From Edwardsiella anguillarum ET080813 (GTDB taxonomy: Bacteria; Pseudomonadota; Gammaproteobacteria; Enterobacterales; Enterobacteriaceae), in assembly GCF_000264765.2 (NCBI RefSeq), contig NZ_CP006664.1, positions 2,666,001-2,730,000 on the forward strand: a DNA stretch of 64,000 nt, written 5' to 3'. The translations under genes were made by a program, and so were the position numbers. How positions within the stretch are numbered: position 1 is the stretch's first letter; each line of letters begins with the position of its first letter. Shown one piece after another: positions 1-9,462 of the stretch. The notes under the pieces were generated by a model. It saw nothing but the letters and a program-made list of their open reading frames with translations. It made no database searches and was not told the DNA's origin.

Positions 1-169
1 CTGTTTTTCGTTCATAAATCAATCGGTATTTAATGTTGGATTGAACATATCAAAATCAATCAATTAGACAAATATATGCGCGGGCTTACCGATATCTGTG
101 AGACTCAATAAATTTTTTTTCTTTGAGGTGTATTACCCTAATTTACATTTATCAATAATTTAAAAAGAG

Positions 170-1174
170 ATGGAACAACTTAATCGAGCCATTGCATTAC
201 ACCAATTACTATTGGATTTTCGCTACCCCGTTCCACGCTCAGTCATTCTGGAGCGGCTTGAGTGTTCTGCCAGTACCTTCAAACGGTTACTGGAATTGTT
301 GCGAGACCGCTATCAGGCACCAATCCTATGGGATCCGGTCGCCCGAGGTTATCGTTACGATACCGATGATGGCCGATTTACCTTACCCGGTGTCTGGTTT
401 ACCGCATCAGAAGCCTTCGCCCTGTTGATGGCCAATCGTCTGCTACAAGATGTGCAGCCTGGACTACACCAACAGGGGCTGGCGCAACTGCAGGAGCGCA
501 TCGGCACATTACTCGGCCCCCAGTGGAAGGGTCAGGCAGACCGGCTGCGAGTTGAGAGCATAGGGCGCCAGTATGTAGCACCTGAACTCTTCCTACCCCT
601 GGTGCAGGCCCTGTTTGCTAGGCATCGACTCCAACTCCACTATCGTGCAACCTCGCATCAGGCCGACATTCGGTGCGTTTCTCCCCAGCGCCTATGCTGG
701 TATCGGGACAACTGGTACTTGCTCGCCTGGTGCCACGAACGAGAGGCACTCCGCATCTTCGCTTTGAGCCGCATTACCGAACCCCTTGAGCTTGATGAGA
801 CCGCCTACGACAGCGAGACGCAGGAGCTGGACGCACTCTTTTCCAGTGGCTATGGCATCTTTGTAGGCAGTACCTTGCAGCAAGCCGAGCTACGCTTTGA
901 TCCCAGCGTGGCCCCTTGGGTCAGAGATGTGCAGTGGCATCGAGATCAAATTCAGACATTAGAGCAGAGCGGCCATATTCGTCTGAGCTTTCCCTATGCC
1001 GATCAACGCGAACTGGTGCGTGACCTGATGCGCTTTAGCGGTGAGATCGACGTGCTGGCACCACCGGAGTTACGTCAGTGTGTGATAGCCGCCATGGTGG
1101 CGGGATTAAAAAAACATGGAGCAGGGACATCAGTAGTCCAGCCCCTGAGCCAGTGGGGGGAAGATAATGGCTAA
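170..1174 (+). CDS. WYL-domain transcriptional regulator of the CRISPR-Cas locus
   Basis: 334 aa. The N-terminal about 60 residues form a helix-turn-helix region (VPRSVILERLECSASTFKRL). The middle holds a WYL-type ligand-sensing domain, with RLCWYRDNWYLLAWC followed by RIFALSRI, the usual pattern of this family. WYL proteins bind DNA as regulators and often sit beside CRISPR-cas operons. Here the gene lies 27 bp upstream of cas3 on the same strand, so it may control the operon and be co-transcribed with it. The start is ATG 170 because an in-frame TAA lies at 161-163; the A/G-rich stretch directly before it is too close to be a good ribosome site. Regulation of cas genes is inferred from position; the fold call is firm. 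Confidence 0.85.
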   Translation: MEQLNRAIALHQLLLDFRYPVPRSVILERLECSASTFKRLLELLRDRYQAPILWDPVARGYRYDTDDGRFTLPGVWFTASEAFALLMANRLLQDVQPGLHQQGLAQLQERIGTLLGPQWKGQADRLRVESIGRQYVAPELFLPLVQALFARHRLQLHYRATSHQADIRCVSPQRLCWYRDNWYLLAWCHEREALRIFALSRITEPLELDETAYDSETQELDALFSSGYGIFVGSTLQQAELRFDPSVAPWVRDVQWHRDQIQTLEQSGHIRLSFPYADQRELVRDLMRFSGEIDVLAPPELRQCVIAAMVAGLKKHGAGTSVVQPLSQWGEDNG

Positions 1175-1201
1175 GGTGATAAAACAAAGGGCGACTGCGA
1201 T

Positions 1202-3847
1202 ATGATAAACCGAAGGCGCAAAGCGGCGGATACGGAGTCACCGATCGCGGCTGTCCCCTTTGAATTGTGTCCGGCTAAGACCTATAAAGATCGGCAAGGC
1301 GTACCCCATTTGGGGCGGAGTGTGTTTAACCACTGTCAGATAGTGGGGCAAACGGCCAAAACTTTGCTGGAGCGGATACCCGCGACGATTCGACACTCAC
1401 TCTTTCCACCCGGGAGTGCACTCCAGGCCGCTCTTCACGATATCGGTAAGGTCAGCCCCGTATTTTTCCTCAAATTACAGTGTGCGGTGGAGGGGGATCA
1501 CTCCTCTTGGTTACAGCGAATGCCCCAATTTCGCGCAATACAGGAGTGTGAATGGGGGGGCCATGCTGGCGTCAGCGAGTTGGCCCTCGCCGCAATCACA
1601 AGCAACCCGTTTGTACCTAGCATCGCTGGGCAGCACCACGGCTTTAATCCGCCCGAGGTGATGTTGACGGCCGATGCGCCGCCTTTGGGAGGAGAGCCCT
1701 GGCAGACAGAGCGCTGCAAGCTGGTGGCGGCGTTACAACGGGCAATGGGGGAAGCGATCCCCATTATCACGACGCCGGCGCAGGCCAGAATATTGGCAGG
1801 GCTGACTACCGTAGCGGATTGGATTGGCTCTGGTCCTCACTTTGAAGATCCTGCCATCCCCTGGCAACCCAGAATAGGGCAAGCATTAGATGATGCCGGG
1901 TTTGTATTGCCTCAGGTACGTCATGGGCTGACCTTTGGTGATATTTTCACTGCTGAGGATGGGACTCCCTATCAACCCAATGAGCCTCAGCAGCTTCTCC
2001 ACCAGCATAGCCAAGGCGTCGGTGTTTATGTGCTTGAGGCGCCCATGGGGCTTGGTAAGACCGAGGCGGCGCTCTATGCAGCCTACAAGATGTTGGAAGA
2101 GGGAAAGGCCACAGGCATCTATTTTGCGCTGCCCACTCAGCTGACATCTAACAAGCTGTTAGACCGCTTCAATGGCTACCTCAAGCAGATCCTGACCGCA
2201 GAGAGTCCACACCGTCACTCCCTACTGCTTCATGGCAGCGCCTGGTTGGTAAATCAGGAGTGGGGCGAAGAGGGTAAACCCGGCCGCAGCTGGTTTGACA
2301 GTGCCAAGCGTGGCCTGTTGGCACCCTTTGCCGTGGGTACCCTCGATCAGGCACTAATGGCCGCCATGAACGTCAAACACGGTTTTGTCAGGGCCTTTGG
2401 CCTGGCGGGCAAGGTGGTGATCCTCGATGAGGTACACAGTTACGATGCTTACACCGGAGTGATCCTCGACGAGCTGATCCGACTACTTCGCACCCTGCAT
2501 TGTACTGTGATTATTCTCAGCGCTACGTTAAGCCAGGCTCGCCGCAGTGAGTTGCTCGGGCAGCCGGCACAGCGAGATGCCTACCCGCTCATCTCGGTAT
2601 CACCAGGTATCACGCCATCACCGTTGCAAGAGCTCCCGGTGACACCGGAAGCATCCCGCGCAGTTCACCTGCAGTGCAAGGCCATGGCGGATCAGACTGT
2701 ATTAGAGGAAGTGCTAAAGCGAGCGGCCCAAGACCAGCAGGTGCTGTGGATTGAAAATACGGTAGCTGAGGCACAGGAGCGTTATCTCGATCTGGCTGCC
2801 AGAGCCCAAGAGCTGGGGGTAGCCTGCGGTCTACTGCACTCTCGGTTTACCGCACTGCATCGGCAAAAAAACGAGGCTCATTGGGTTGGCTGCTATGGCA
2901 AAGTGGGCAGAGCTGCTCGCAGGGAGCAAGGGCGCATTTTGATAGGCACTCAGGTGCTTGAGCAATCACTTGATATTGATGCCGATTTTCTAGTCAGCCG
3001 CATGGCGCCTAGCGATATGCTGTTTCAGCGTTTGGGTCGCCTCTGGCGCCATGAACAGACACCTAGGCCGCCAGAAGCCAGTAGAGAGGCCTGGATCCTT
3101 GCCCCAGACCTTGATACAGCGCGCCAAGATCCCTATCAGGCCTTTGGTGCAACAGCCCACGTCTACTCACCTTATTTGCTTTGTCGTTCTTTAGAGGTGT
3201 GGCTTGTGCAGGTGAAGGAGGGGATGGTCTCCTTGCCTGACCATATCCGCACGCTGGTGGAGTCCACCTATCGGGAACGCGACGAAGATGACGCGATGGT
3301 GCGCTGGAAACGAGAGCTCTTTGAGGGTTCGCACCGGCGTAAAGGGGTTAATACGCTTCGGCAGCTGGCGCGACTTACGCTCTCCAAAGGAGGCAAGACC
3401 CTGCCCGAGGCCAAGGCACAAACCCGCTATAGCGAGCAAGAGAGCGGTAACTTGTTGCTCCTGTCGGGGCTATCTCTGAACAACCACGATCAGGCTACAA
3501 CCCTGACCTTTCTCGATGGTGAGCAGATCATTATTCCATGGCATGGACATCGCCTTACTCCAGCAGAGTGGCGAGGCCGTGCGGCACGAGTGACCCAGCA
3601 TCTAGTCAGCTGCCGTTTAAGCCAGCTGCCCCGGCCAGCGGAGCGGCTCTGGTGCCAAAAAGTAGGCCTGGGCCATGTACTGTATCTCGGCCATCCGGAT
3701 CAGGATGACGCCGCTATTTCTATTGCCCTGGTCGCTACAGATCATCAATTACATGCTGTCGATGGGTGCTCCGCCCCCTTAAGCGATCGCCTCTCTTATC
3801 GCTATCGGGATGACATCGGTCTCATCATTACCCAATACAAGGAGTAA
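1202..3847 (+). CDS. cas3: CRISPR-associated helicase-nuclease Cas3 (type I-E)
   Basis: 881 aa, the normal length for a fused HD nuclease-helicase Cas3. The N-terminal HD domain shows His44 and the paired H79-D80 in ALHDIGK. The helicase part has Walker A APMGLGKTEAAL near residue 281, the DEVH box at 409-412, SATL after it, and motif VI QRLGRLWRH near 610. Cas3 is recruited by Cascade to the displaced strand of a bound target, nicks it and degrades DNA processively 3' to 5' with ATP. All hallmark residues are present, so the enzyme should be active. It is followed after 3 bp by cas8e, which argues for one transcript. The ATG at 1202 has a purine-rich AAAGGG about 10 nt upstream. Confidence 0.96.
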   Translation: MINRRRKAADTESPIAAVPFELCPAKTYKDRQGVPHLGRSVFNHCQIVGQTAKTLLERIPATIRHSLFPPGSALQAALHDIGKVSPVFFLKLQCAVEGDHSSWLQRMPQFRAIQECEWGGHAGVSELALAAITSNPFVPSIAGQHHGFNPPEVMLTADAPPLGGEPWQTERCKLVAALQRAMGEAIPIITTPAQARILAGLTTVADWIGSGPHFEDPAIPWQPRIGQALDDAGFVLPQVRHGLTFGDIFTAEDGTPYQPNEPQQLLHQHSQGVGVYVLEAPMGLGKTEAALYAAYKMLEEGKATGIYFALPTQLTSNKLLDRFNGYLKQILTAESPHRHSLLLHGSAWLVNQEWGEEGKPGRSWFDSAKRGLLAPFAVGTLDQALMAAMNVKHGFVRAFGLAGKVVILDEVHSYDAYTGVILDELIRLLRTLHCTVIILSATLSQARRSELLGQPAQRDAYPLISVSPGITPSPLQELPVTPEASRAVHLQCKAMADQTVLEEVLKRAAQDQQVLWIENTVAEAQERYLDLAARAQELGVACGLLHSRFTALHRQKNEAHWVGCYGKVGRAARREQGRILIGTQVLEQSLDIDADFLVSRMAPSDMLFQRLGRLWRHEQTPRPPEASREAWILAPDLDTARQDPYQAFGATAHVYSPYLLCRSLEVWLVQVKEGMVSLPDHIRTLVESTYRERDEDDAMVRWKRELFEGSHRRKGVNTLRQLARLTLSKGGKTLPEAKAQTRYSEQESGNLLLLSGLSLNNHDQATTLTFLDGEQIIIPWHGHRLTPAEWRGRAARVTQHLVSCRLSQLPRPAERLWCQKVGLGHVLYLGHPDQDDAAISIALVATDHQLHAVDGCSAPLSDRLSYRYRDDIGLIITQYKE

Positions 3848-3850
3848 GCC

Positions 3851-5335
3851 GTGGAACATCGCTTCAATCTGATCGACGAACCCTGGATACCGGTGGCCGA
3901 TAAAGGACGGGTCGGGCTTAAGGATATCTTCACCCACCCCGAATACCGGATGTTGGGTGGTAATCCGGTGCAAAAGGCTGCCATTTTGAAGCTACTGCAG
4001 GCTATCGCCCAAGCCGCGACGACACCGAAAGATATGGCGGCGTGGCAGCAACTGGGTTGGCAAGGCATGGCAGAGCGGGTCTGTCGCTATCTAGCCCAGT
4101 GGCACGATCGCTTCTATCTCTACGGCCCGACCCCTTTTCTTCAAATGCCTGCCATTGCCAAAGCCGCTATCAAGAGTTTTGGCACCGTGCAGCCCAATGT
4201 GGCGACCGGCAATACCACGGTGTTGACCCAGTCCCAAGCTGAGCAGCCGCTCGATGATGGCGAGCGGGCGCTGCTATTGATCACCCAGATGGGGTTTGCG
4301 CTGGGGGGGAAGAAGACCGACAACAGCGTAGTGCTAACACCGGGTTACACCGGTAAGAGCAATGATAAAGGGAAGCCATCAACGGGCAAGCCAGGCCCCT
4401 CTGTTGCATATATGGGCTTACTGCATAATTACTGTTTGGGCACATCATTGCTAGAGAGTATCTGGCTCAACCTCTTTACCGAGGCTGAAATTGCTGATCT
4501 CACTCTTTATCCATCTGGCTTGGGTATAGCGCCTTGGGAGAAGATGCCAGAGGGGGAGGATTGCCAAGTTGCTAAACAGCTCAAGGGCTCTCTGATGGGG
4601 CGGTTGGTTCCATTGTGCCGCTTCTGCTTATTGGCCGATGAGGGACTGCATTACTCCGAAGGTATTGCACATGGCAACTACAAAGAGGGCGTCTTCGACC
4701 CTTCAGTGGCGATCGATATTAGCGGTAAGGAGCCCAAGGCGCGCTGGGCAGACCCCGAGCGCCGTCCTTGGCGCGAATTGACCAGCCTGCTCGGTTTTAT
4801 CGATCAAGGAGGAAAATCGCTTGATTGTTATCAGATTAAACTGGCTTTGCGCAAAGCTAAAAAGCAGGTAGCTCACTTTGCTATCTGGTCTGGGGGATTA
4901 AGGGTCAGCAGTAATGCCGGTGAACAATATGCCTCCGGTTCAGACGATATGGTCGAGTCGCTTTGCTGGCTCTCTCCTAGCCACGTTAACGCGCTCTGGT
5001 TTAACCGTTTTCAAACCGAGATAGGCCAGTTAGATGGGCTGGCCAAGACCCTTTACGGCTGCGTGATAGGCTATTACAAGGCACAGATGATGGAGGGTGA
5101 GTCGCTCGCCAAACAGGCGAGCAACCTTTTCTGGCAGCTCTGCGAGCGTCAGAGTCAGGCTCTGATCGATGGTTGTGATGAGGTAAAGGCTCGACAACAG
5201 CTGCGCCGTCAATTTGCCCGCTATACCACTCAGGTATTTGACCAGTTTTGCCCCCATCAAACGGCGCGTCAGATGGATGCCTGGGCCAAAACCAAGCCAA
5301 ACCTCTCCGCCTATTTGCAACAGGAGCAATCATGA
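3851..5335 (+). CDS. cas8e: Cascade large subunit Cas8e (Cse1/CasA)
   Basis: 494 aa, close to the 502 aa of E. coli Cse1. It opens with the family pattern FNLIDEPWIPV, and the body carries the Cse1-like FYLYGPTPFLQMP and long stretches typical of the large subunit. In type I-E Cascade this protein recognises the PAM, opens the DNA duplex and docks Cas3. Its last codon overlaps the ATG of cse2 (ATGA at 5332-5335), so the two are translationally coupled. No frameshift is seen. Confidence 0.94.
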   Translation: MEHRFNLIDEPWIPVADKGRVGLKDIFTHPEYRMLGGNPVQKAAILKLLQAIAQAATTPKDMAAWQQLGWQGMAERVCRYLAQWHDRFYLYGPTPFLQMPAIAKAAIKSFGTVQPNVATGNTTVLTQSQAEQPLDDGERALLLITQMGFALGGKKTDNSVVLTPGYTGKSNDKGKPSTGKPGPSVAYMGLLHNYCLGTSLLESIWLNLFTEAEIADLTLYPSGLGIAPWEKMPEGEDCQVAKQLKGSLMGRLVPLCRFCLLADEGLHYSEGIAHGNYKEGVFDPSVAIDISGKEPKARWADPERRPWRELTSLLGFIDQGGKSLDCYQIKLALRKAKKQVAHFAIWSGGLRVSSNAGEQYASGSDDMVESLCWLSPSHVNALWFNRFQTEIGQLDGLAKTLYGCVIGYYKAQMMEGESLAKQASNLFWQLCERQSQALIDGCDEVKARQQLRRQFARYTTQVFDQFCPHQTARQMDAWAKTKPNLSAYLQQEQS

Positions 5336-5856
5336 ATACGCAACCGCAAGCCTCACAGCGTCGCGAGGTGGATTTTGTCGCCTACCTCTGTCAGCGCTGC
5401 CAAAACGACAAGGGATTTGCCGCCCGGCTGCGCCGTGCCGATAACCCTGCTACCGAGTATCAAAGTTGGGACACCCTCGCCGCCTTCGGGATCAATCTGG
5501 AGTGGGCCGAAGAGCGCCAGCCATTTGCCCTGATTGCCGCCGCCGTGGCACGCAGCGATCAGGCATGCAATGGTACCTTGCCACTGGGGCAGGCGATAGC
5601 CCTCGCTTTTAGCGAGGGGCGCGAGAGCGATCAAGCCAAAGCCAGGCTACGCCGCCTGCTTGCCTGTGACGATACCGAAGAGGTATGCCGCATTTTGCGT
5701 CCGTTGTTGACGTTGATCCGGAGTCGGGTCAATCAACCCCTCGATTACGCGGCGCTGCTGGTGGACTTACGCTGGTTTCATCGCAGTGCAGATCGCGCCA
5801 AAGCACGCTGGGCTCAACAGTTCTACGGCCGGCAGGAAAAGGAGATAACAGTATGA
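5332..5856 (+). CDS. cse2: Cascade small subunit Cse2 (CasB/Cas11e)
   Basis: 174 aa from ATG 5332. A longer reading from 5248 is possible but would overlap cas8e deeply, while ATG 5332 lies in the ATGA overlap expected in this operon. Two copies of this all-helical, Arg-rich protein form the belly of Cascade and stabilise the crRNA and the non-target strand. Features include FVAYLCQRCQNDKGFAARLRR near the N-terminus and KARLRRLLACDD in the middle, both typical of Cse2. The stop overlaps the start of cas6e (ATGA at 5853-5856). Confidence 0.9.
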   Translation: MNTQPQASQRREVDFVAYLCQRCQNDKGFAARLRRADNPATEYQSWDTLAAFGINLEWAEERQPFALIAAAVARSDQACNGTLPLGQAIALAFSEGRESDQAKARLRRLLACDDTEEVCRILRPLLTLIRSRVNQPLDYAALLVDLRWFHRSADRAKARWAQQFYGRQEKEITV

Positions 5857-6488
5857 CCCTCTATGCCAGCGTGTTACGCCTCGATCGGGCCGCAGTGAAA
5901 GCGCTGCGAGTGACCGACCTCTACTCACTACACCGGGTGGTTTACACACTGTTTGAGGACGTACGTTCAGAGATGCAAAAGCAGGCCAGCGTACCAAGCG
6001 GAATCCAATGGGTCGATAAAGGGGGAGATCACCGTTGTCGCCAGATCTTGCTGCTCTCGGACCGCCTTCCTCAAACCGGTGAATACGGTGAGGTTGAATC
6101 ACGTCCGCTGCCTGACGATTTTCTAGCGCATCGTCACTACCGCTTTGCCGTTACCGTCTCTCCGACCAGACGCGATAACCAGAGCCGTCAACTCAAGCCA
6201 GTGAAAGGGCGAGAGGCTATTGCCGACTGGTTTATCGAGCGCGCGGCCACAAACTGGGGCTTTTATATCGACCCTGAGCGTATTCAGGTCGATGACGTGA
6301 GAGTGGCCCAGTTCAAGGGCAACGCTGAGCGAGCTATCACGCTGCAGCAGGCAACCCTGAGCGGTTATCTCACCGTGACCGACCCCGAACGTTTTGCCAT
6401 GAGCGTAGCCAACGGAGTGGGCCGTGGCCGCGCCTTTGGCTGTGGCCTGTTGCAAGTCGTTCCCCTTATCGAACTCCCTCTATTCTGA
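5853..6488 (+). CDS. cas6e: CRISPR RNA endoribonuclease Cas6e (CasE/Cse3)
   Basis: 211 aa. It cuts the hairpin of the pre-crRNA repeat and stays bound to the 3' handle as a Cascade subunit. The N-terminal ferredoxin fold has YSLHRVVYTLF, whose His27 matches the position of the catalytic histidine of Cas6e/Cse3. The C-terminus has the Gly-rich loop GVGRGRAFGCGLL of RAMP proteins. AAGGAG precedes the ATG at 5853. In E. coli this gene follows cas5e, but here it sits between cse2 and cas7e. The protein suits the hairpin in the neighbouring repeat (6-bp stem, GC-rich). Confidence 0.93.
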   Translation: MTLYASVLRLDRAAVKALRVTDLYSLHRVVYTLFEDVRSEMQKQASVPSGIQWVDKGGDHRCRQILLLSDRLPQTGEYGEVESRPLPDDFLAHRHYRFAVTVSPTRRDNQSRQLKPVKGREAIADWFIERAATNWGFYIDPERIQVDDVRVAQFKGNAERAITLQQATLSGYLTVTDPERFAMSVANGVGRGRAFGCGLLQVVPLIELPLF

Positions 6489-6500
6489 CAAGGAATCATC

Positions 6501-7544
6501 ATGAATAACGCGCTGAAAAATACCCGTATTGAGTTTCACATCCTGCAGTCTTTTCCGGTTACGTGTCTGAACCGGGACGATGTAGGAGCCCCCAAAACGG
6601 CCGTCGTCGGTGGCGTCACCCGCGCCAGGGTTAGCTCCCAATGCTGGAAGCGTCAGGTGCGTCTGGCCATGCAAGCGTTTGGTATTAAGCTGGGTATTCG
6701 CACTAAAAAGGTCGCTGATCTTGTCACAGAACACTGCATCAAACTGGGTGCAGCACAGGAGCCTGCTCAGGCGTGTGCGAGCAAGATTGCCGAGCTATTG
6801 GCCGATGATACCTTGCTGTTTATTAGCGACAGTGAGGCTGAAGCCTTAGCGGATTATGCTAGAGAGCAGGAGTTCGATTCTAACAAGATCAAAGATAAAG
6901 AGCTGGCTAAGCGGGCTAAAAAAAACCTCAACCCAGCCCTGGATGCGCTCGATATTGCTCTCTTTGGGCGCATGGTTGCCAAGGCCGCAGACATGAATGT
7001 CGAAGCCGCCGCCTCTTTCAGCCATGCCATCTCGACTCACAAGGTGGCCAATGAGGTGGAGTTCTTCACCGCGCTGGATGATCGGCAAGACGAGCCCGGT
7101 TCGGCCCACATGGGGGGTCTGGAATTTAACTCCGCTACCTACTACCGCTATATCAGCCTGGATCTGGGGCAACTCGCCGACACCATGGGTGGGGATGAAC
7201 TCAATAAAGACCAGTTGAAACAGGCCATCGCCGCCTTTACCAAGGCGCTGTTTGTCGCGGTTCCCGCGGCTCGTCAGACAACCCAGTCCGGCGCCAGCCC
7301 GTGGGAGTTTGCCAAGGTGCTGGTTCGTAAAGGACAGCGCTTGCAGGTGCCCTTTGATGAACCTGTAAAAGCCGCTGGTCGTGGCTTTTTAGTCCCCAGC
7401 GTAGCAGCACTCAAAGGCTATATCAGCAAGAAAGAGGCGCTCACCGGCAGCCTGTTTGGCAAGCTGGGAGATTATGAGTGGGGTGAGGACGAGGCATTCA
7501 GTGTGGATCACCTGATCGCTAAGTTACAAAACCATGTGGAGTAA
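6501..7544 (+). CDS. cas7e: Cascade backbone subunit Cas7e (Cse4/CasC)
   Basis: 347 aa. Six copies of this RAMP protein form the helical backbone that holds the crRNA spacer. The N-terminus has the family signature FHILQSFPVTCLNRDDVGAP followed by RARVSSQCWKRQVR. The middle has VEFFTALDD and SATYYRYISLDL, both well conserved in Cse4. A Shine-Dalgarno-like AAGGA lies just before ATG 6501. It is separated by 12 bp from cas6e and by 3 bp from cas5e. The sequence appears intact. Confidence 0.95.
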   Translation: MNNALKNTRIEFHILQSFPVTCLNRDDVGAPKTAVVGGVTRARVSSQCWKRQVRLAMQAFGIKLGIRTKKVADLVTEHCIKLGAAQEPAQACASKIAELLADDTLLFISDSEAEALADYAREQEFDSNKIKDKELAKRAKKNLNPALDALDIALFGRMVAKAADMNVEAAASFSHAISTHKVANEVEFFTALDDRQDEPGSAHMGGLEFNSATYYRYISLDLGQLADTMGGDELNKDQLKQAIAAFTKALFVAVPAARQTTQSGASPWEFAKVLVRKGQRLQVPFDEPVKAAGRGFLVPSVAALKGYISKKEALTGSLFGKLGDYEWGEDEAFSVDHLIAKLQNHVE

Positions 7545-7547
7545 GTC

Positions 7548-8261
7548 ATGAGTCAACCTTACCTGTTGCTATGGCTGGAGGGGCCGCTACAAAGTTGGGG
7601 ACACGACTCCCGCTTTGGACGACGTGAGACCCTGCCTTTTCCAACTAAGTCCGGGGTACTCGGGGTGGTCTGTGCCGCCTTGGGCGCGAGTGGCCCTCAG
7701 ACATCCCTACTTGCCCAATTTGCCGATCTTGATATGCAGGTCCACAGCTTTGCTCGTCGTGACAAGAATGGGGCGCTCGTGCCCCGAGAGCCTTTGTTAC
7801 GCGATTTTCATATGGTGGGCAGTGGTTACGATGACAGGGACCCTTGGCAGAGTCTGCTGATCCCCAAAACCCGTGAAGGAAAGAAAGCGGTGGGGGGAGG
7901 CATAAAGATGACCTACCGCTATTACCTGCAAGACCAGGCGTTTGCTGTACTGCTCCAGACTCCTGCTGGCCTGTTAACCGAGGTCGTCCTGGCTCTGCAA
8001 AATCCGGTCTGGGATCTCTCCCTCGGCAGAAAAACCTGCGTGCCCAGCGAGTTTATCTTTCAGGGACAATTTGCCAACCGGGATGATGCGCTGACAGCCG
8101 CCCTCAATCTGGCCGAGCAGAAGCAACGAACCCAGGACTTTATGGTGGTCCAGGGTGCTACTGAAGGGGGAGAACTGCTGACATTAAACGATGTTCCGCT
8201 GCAGTTTGGTCAGCATAAGCGTTATCGGGATCGGCAGGTGACGCTAATAAACGAGGGCTAA
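7548..8261 (+). CDS. cas5e: Cascade subunit Cas5e (CasD)
   Basis: 237 aa. Cas5e caps the 5' handle of the crRNA in Cascade. The start YLLLWLEGPLQSWGHDSRFGRR is the clear Cas5e N-terminal pattern, and PTKSGVLGVVCAALG follows. The later GRKTCVPSEF is also typical. It starts 3 bp after cas7e and ends 3 bp before cas1, so it belongs to the same transcript. No damaged residues are evident. Confidence 0.93.
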   Translation: MSQPYLLLWLEGPLQSWGHDSRFGRRETLPFPTKSGVLGVVCAALGASGPQTSLLAQFADLDMQVHSFARRDKNGALVPREPLLRDFHMVGSGYDDRDPWQSLLIPKTREGKKAVGGGIKMTYRYYLQDQAFAVLLQTPAGLLTEVVLALQNPVWDLSLGRKTCVPSEFIFQGQFANRDDALTAALNLAEQKQRTQDFMVVQGATEGGELLTLNDVPLQFGQHKRYRDRQVTLINEG

Positions 8262-8264
8262 ACC

Positions 8265-9143
8265 ATGAGTCGTGGTCAGCGTCTATTCGTCAAGATCACC
8301 CGGGAGTCTCTACCTCAGGTTAAGGATAAATACCCCTTTATCTACCTAGAGCGCGGGCGCTTAGAGATTGATGATAGCAGCTTAAAGTGGCTCGATGCCG
8401 AAGGGCAGGTTGTACGTTTACCGGTAGCGACGCTCAACGCCATCCTGTTAGGCCCTGGAACCAGCTTGACTCATGAGGCTGTTAAAACGGCTGCAGCGGC
8501 CAACTGTGCTATCTGTTGGGTGGGTGAGGATAGTCTGCTCTTCTATGCGGCGGGTTTTTTACCCACCGCAAGTACGCGCAACCTCCAGCATCAGATGCGG
8601 CTAGCCTGTAATAAAAAGTCATCCCTTGAGGTAGCTCGCCGCATGTTTGCCTATCGTTTTCCCGATGCGGATTTGGCAGGTAAGAGCCTCAAGGAGATGA
8701 TGGGCATGGAGGGTAGCCGGGTACGCGCCCTATATCAGCAAAAGGCCCAGCAATATGGGGTTGGTTGGCGAGGGCGTCAGTATATTCCGGGAAAGATGGA
8801 AATTAGCGATACAACCAACCGAGTGCTCACTTCAGCTAATGCTGCTCTCTACGGCATCCTTTGCTCGGCGTTGCATGCCATGGGTTATTCCCCGCACATG
8901 GGGTTTATTCACTCAGGTAGCCCGCTGCCTTTCGTCTACGATCTGGCCGATCTTTATAAAGAGAACCTCTGTATCGATCTTGCCTTCTCCCTGACGCGTG
9001 AGATGGCGGGTCGTTATGAGAAGGCTCTGGTTTCATCTCGTTTTCGAGAGCGGGTGATAGAACTGAATTTGCTCGCGAGTGTAGCCAGAGATATACCACA
9101 GCTACTTGGAGGGGCAAATATTGATGCTGATAGTGCTAGCTAA
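8265..9143 (+). CDS. cas1: CRISPR integrase Cas1 (type I-E)
   Basis: 292 aa, near the usual length of about 305. Cas1 is the metal-dependent integrase that, with Cas2, inserts new spacers next to the leader. The beta-rich N-terminus includes FIYLERGRLEIDD and LLGPGTSLTHEAV. The helical catalytic part has MEGSRVRALY with the conserved Glu, MGYSPHMGFIHSG with the conserved His, and PFVYDLADLYKE with the conserved Asp. It overlaps cas2 by 20 bp. Adaptation should be possible if the leader is intact. Confidence 0.95.
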   Translation: MSRGQRLFVKITRESLPQVKDKYPFIYLERGRLEIDDSSLKWLDAEGQVVRLPVATLNAILLGPGTSLTHEAVKTAAAANCAICWVGEDSLLFYAAGFLPTASTRNLQHQMRLACNKKSSLEVARRMFAYRFPDADLAGKSLKEMMGMEGSRVRALYQQKAQQYGVGWRGRQYIPGKMEISDTTNRVLTSANAALYGILCSALHAMGYSPHMGFIHSGSPLPFVYDLADLYKENLCIDLAFSLTREMAGRYEKALVSSRFRERVIELNLLASVARDIPQLLGGANIDADSAS

Positions 9144-9411
9144 CGATTTACCTCCAGCAGTTCGAGGACGAATGAAACTTTGGTTTATTGAACCGCGGCC
9201 AAATACCTTCGTTTCCGGTATCAAGGATTCGGTTGCTGACACAGTGATCGAATACCTTTATCAACACTGCTCACCGGCAGCGGGTGTGGTGATATTTAAA
9301 AGCATTGCTAGAACACCGGGATATCAGATCCATACCATAGGATCACCGACTAAGACGCTCTGTGAGATCAATGGCCTGCAGTTGGTGATAGAAAAGCGAC
9401 TCGAGCAGTAA
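9124..9411 (+). CDS. cas2: CRISPR adaptation protein Cas2 (type I-E)
   Basis: 95 aa from ATG 9124, matching the 94 aa of E. coli Cas2; the open frame continues 18 bp upstream but adds non-family residues. Cas2 is the dimeric scaffold between two Cas1 dimers in the spacer-integration complex. It starts MLIVLANDLPPAVRGRMKLW, the type I-E pattern. The array leader begins directly after its stop. Confidence 0.94.
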   Translation: MLIVLANDLPPAVRGRMKLWFIEPRPNTFVSGIKDSVADTVIEYLYQHCSPAAGVVIFKSIARTPGYQIHTIGSPTKTLCEINGLQLVIEKRLEQ

Positions 9412-9462
9412 GTTAACCACAATATGTAGTTGGTTTAGTATGCTCTTTAACAATATAATGGG
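9412..9462 (+). promoter_or_regulatory. CRISPR leader
   Basis: A short AT-rich stretch of 51 bp between the cas2 stop and the first repeat. It is the only candidate leader: it lies on the side of intact repeats, while the far end has a degenerate repeat. It holds GCTCTTTAACAATATAAT just before repeat 1. Promoter and IHF sites were not identified and part of the leader may lie inside cas2. Confidence 0.55.
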
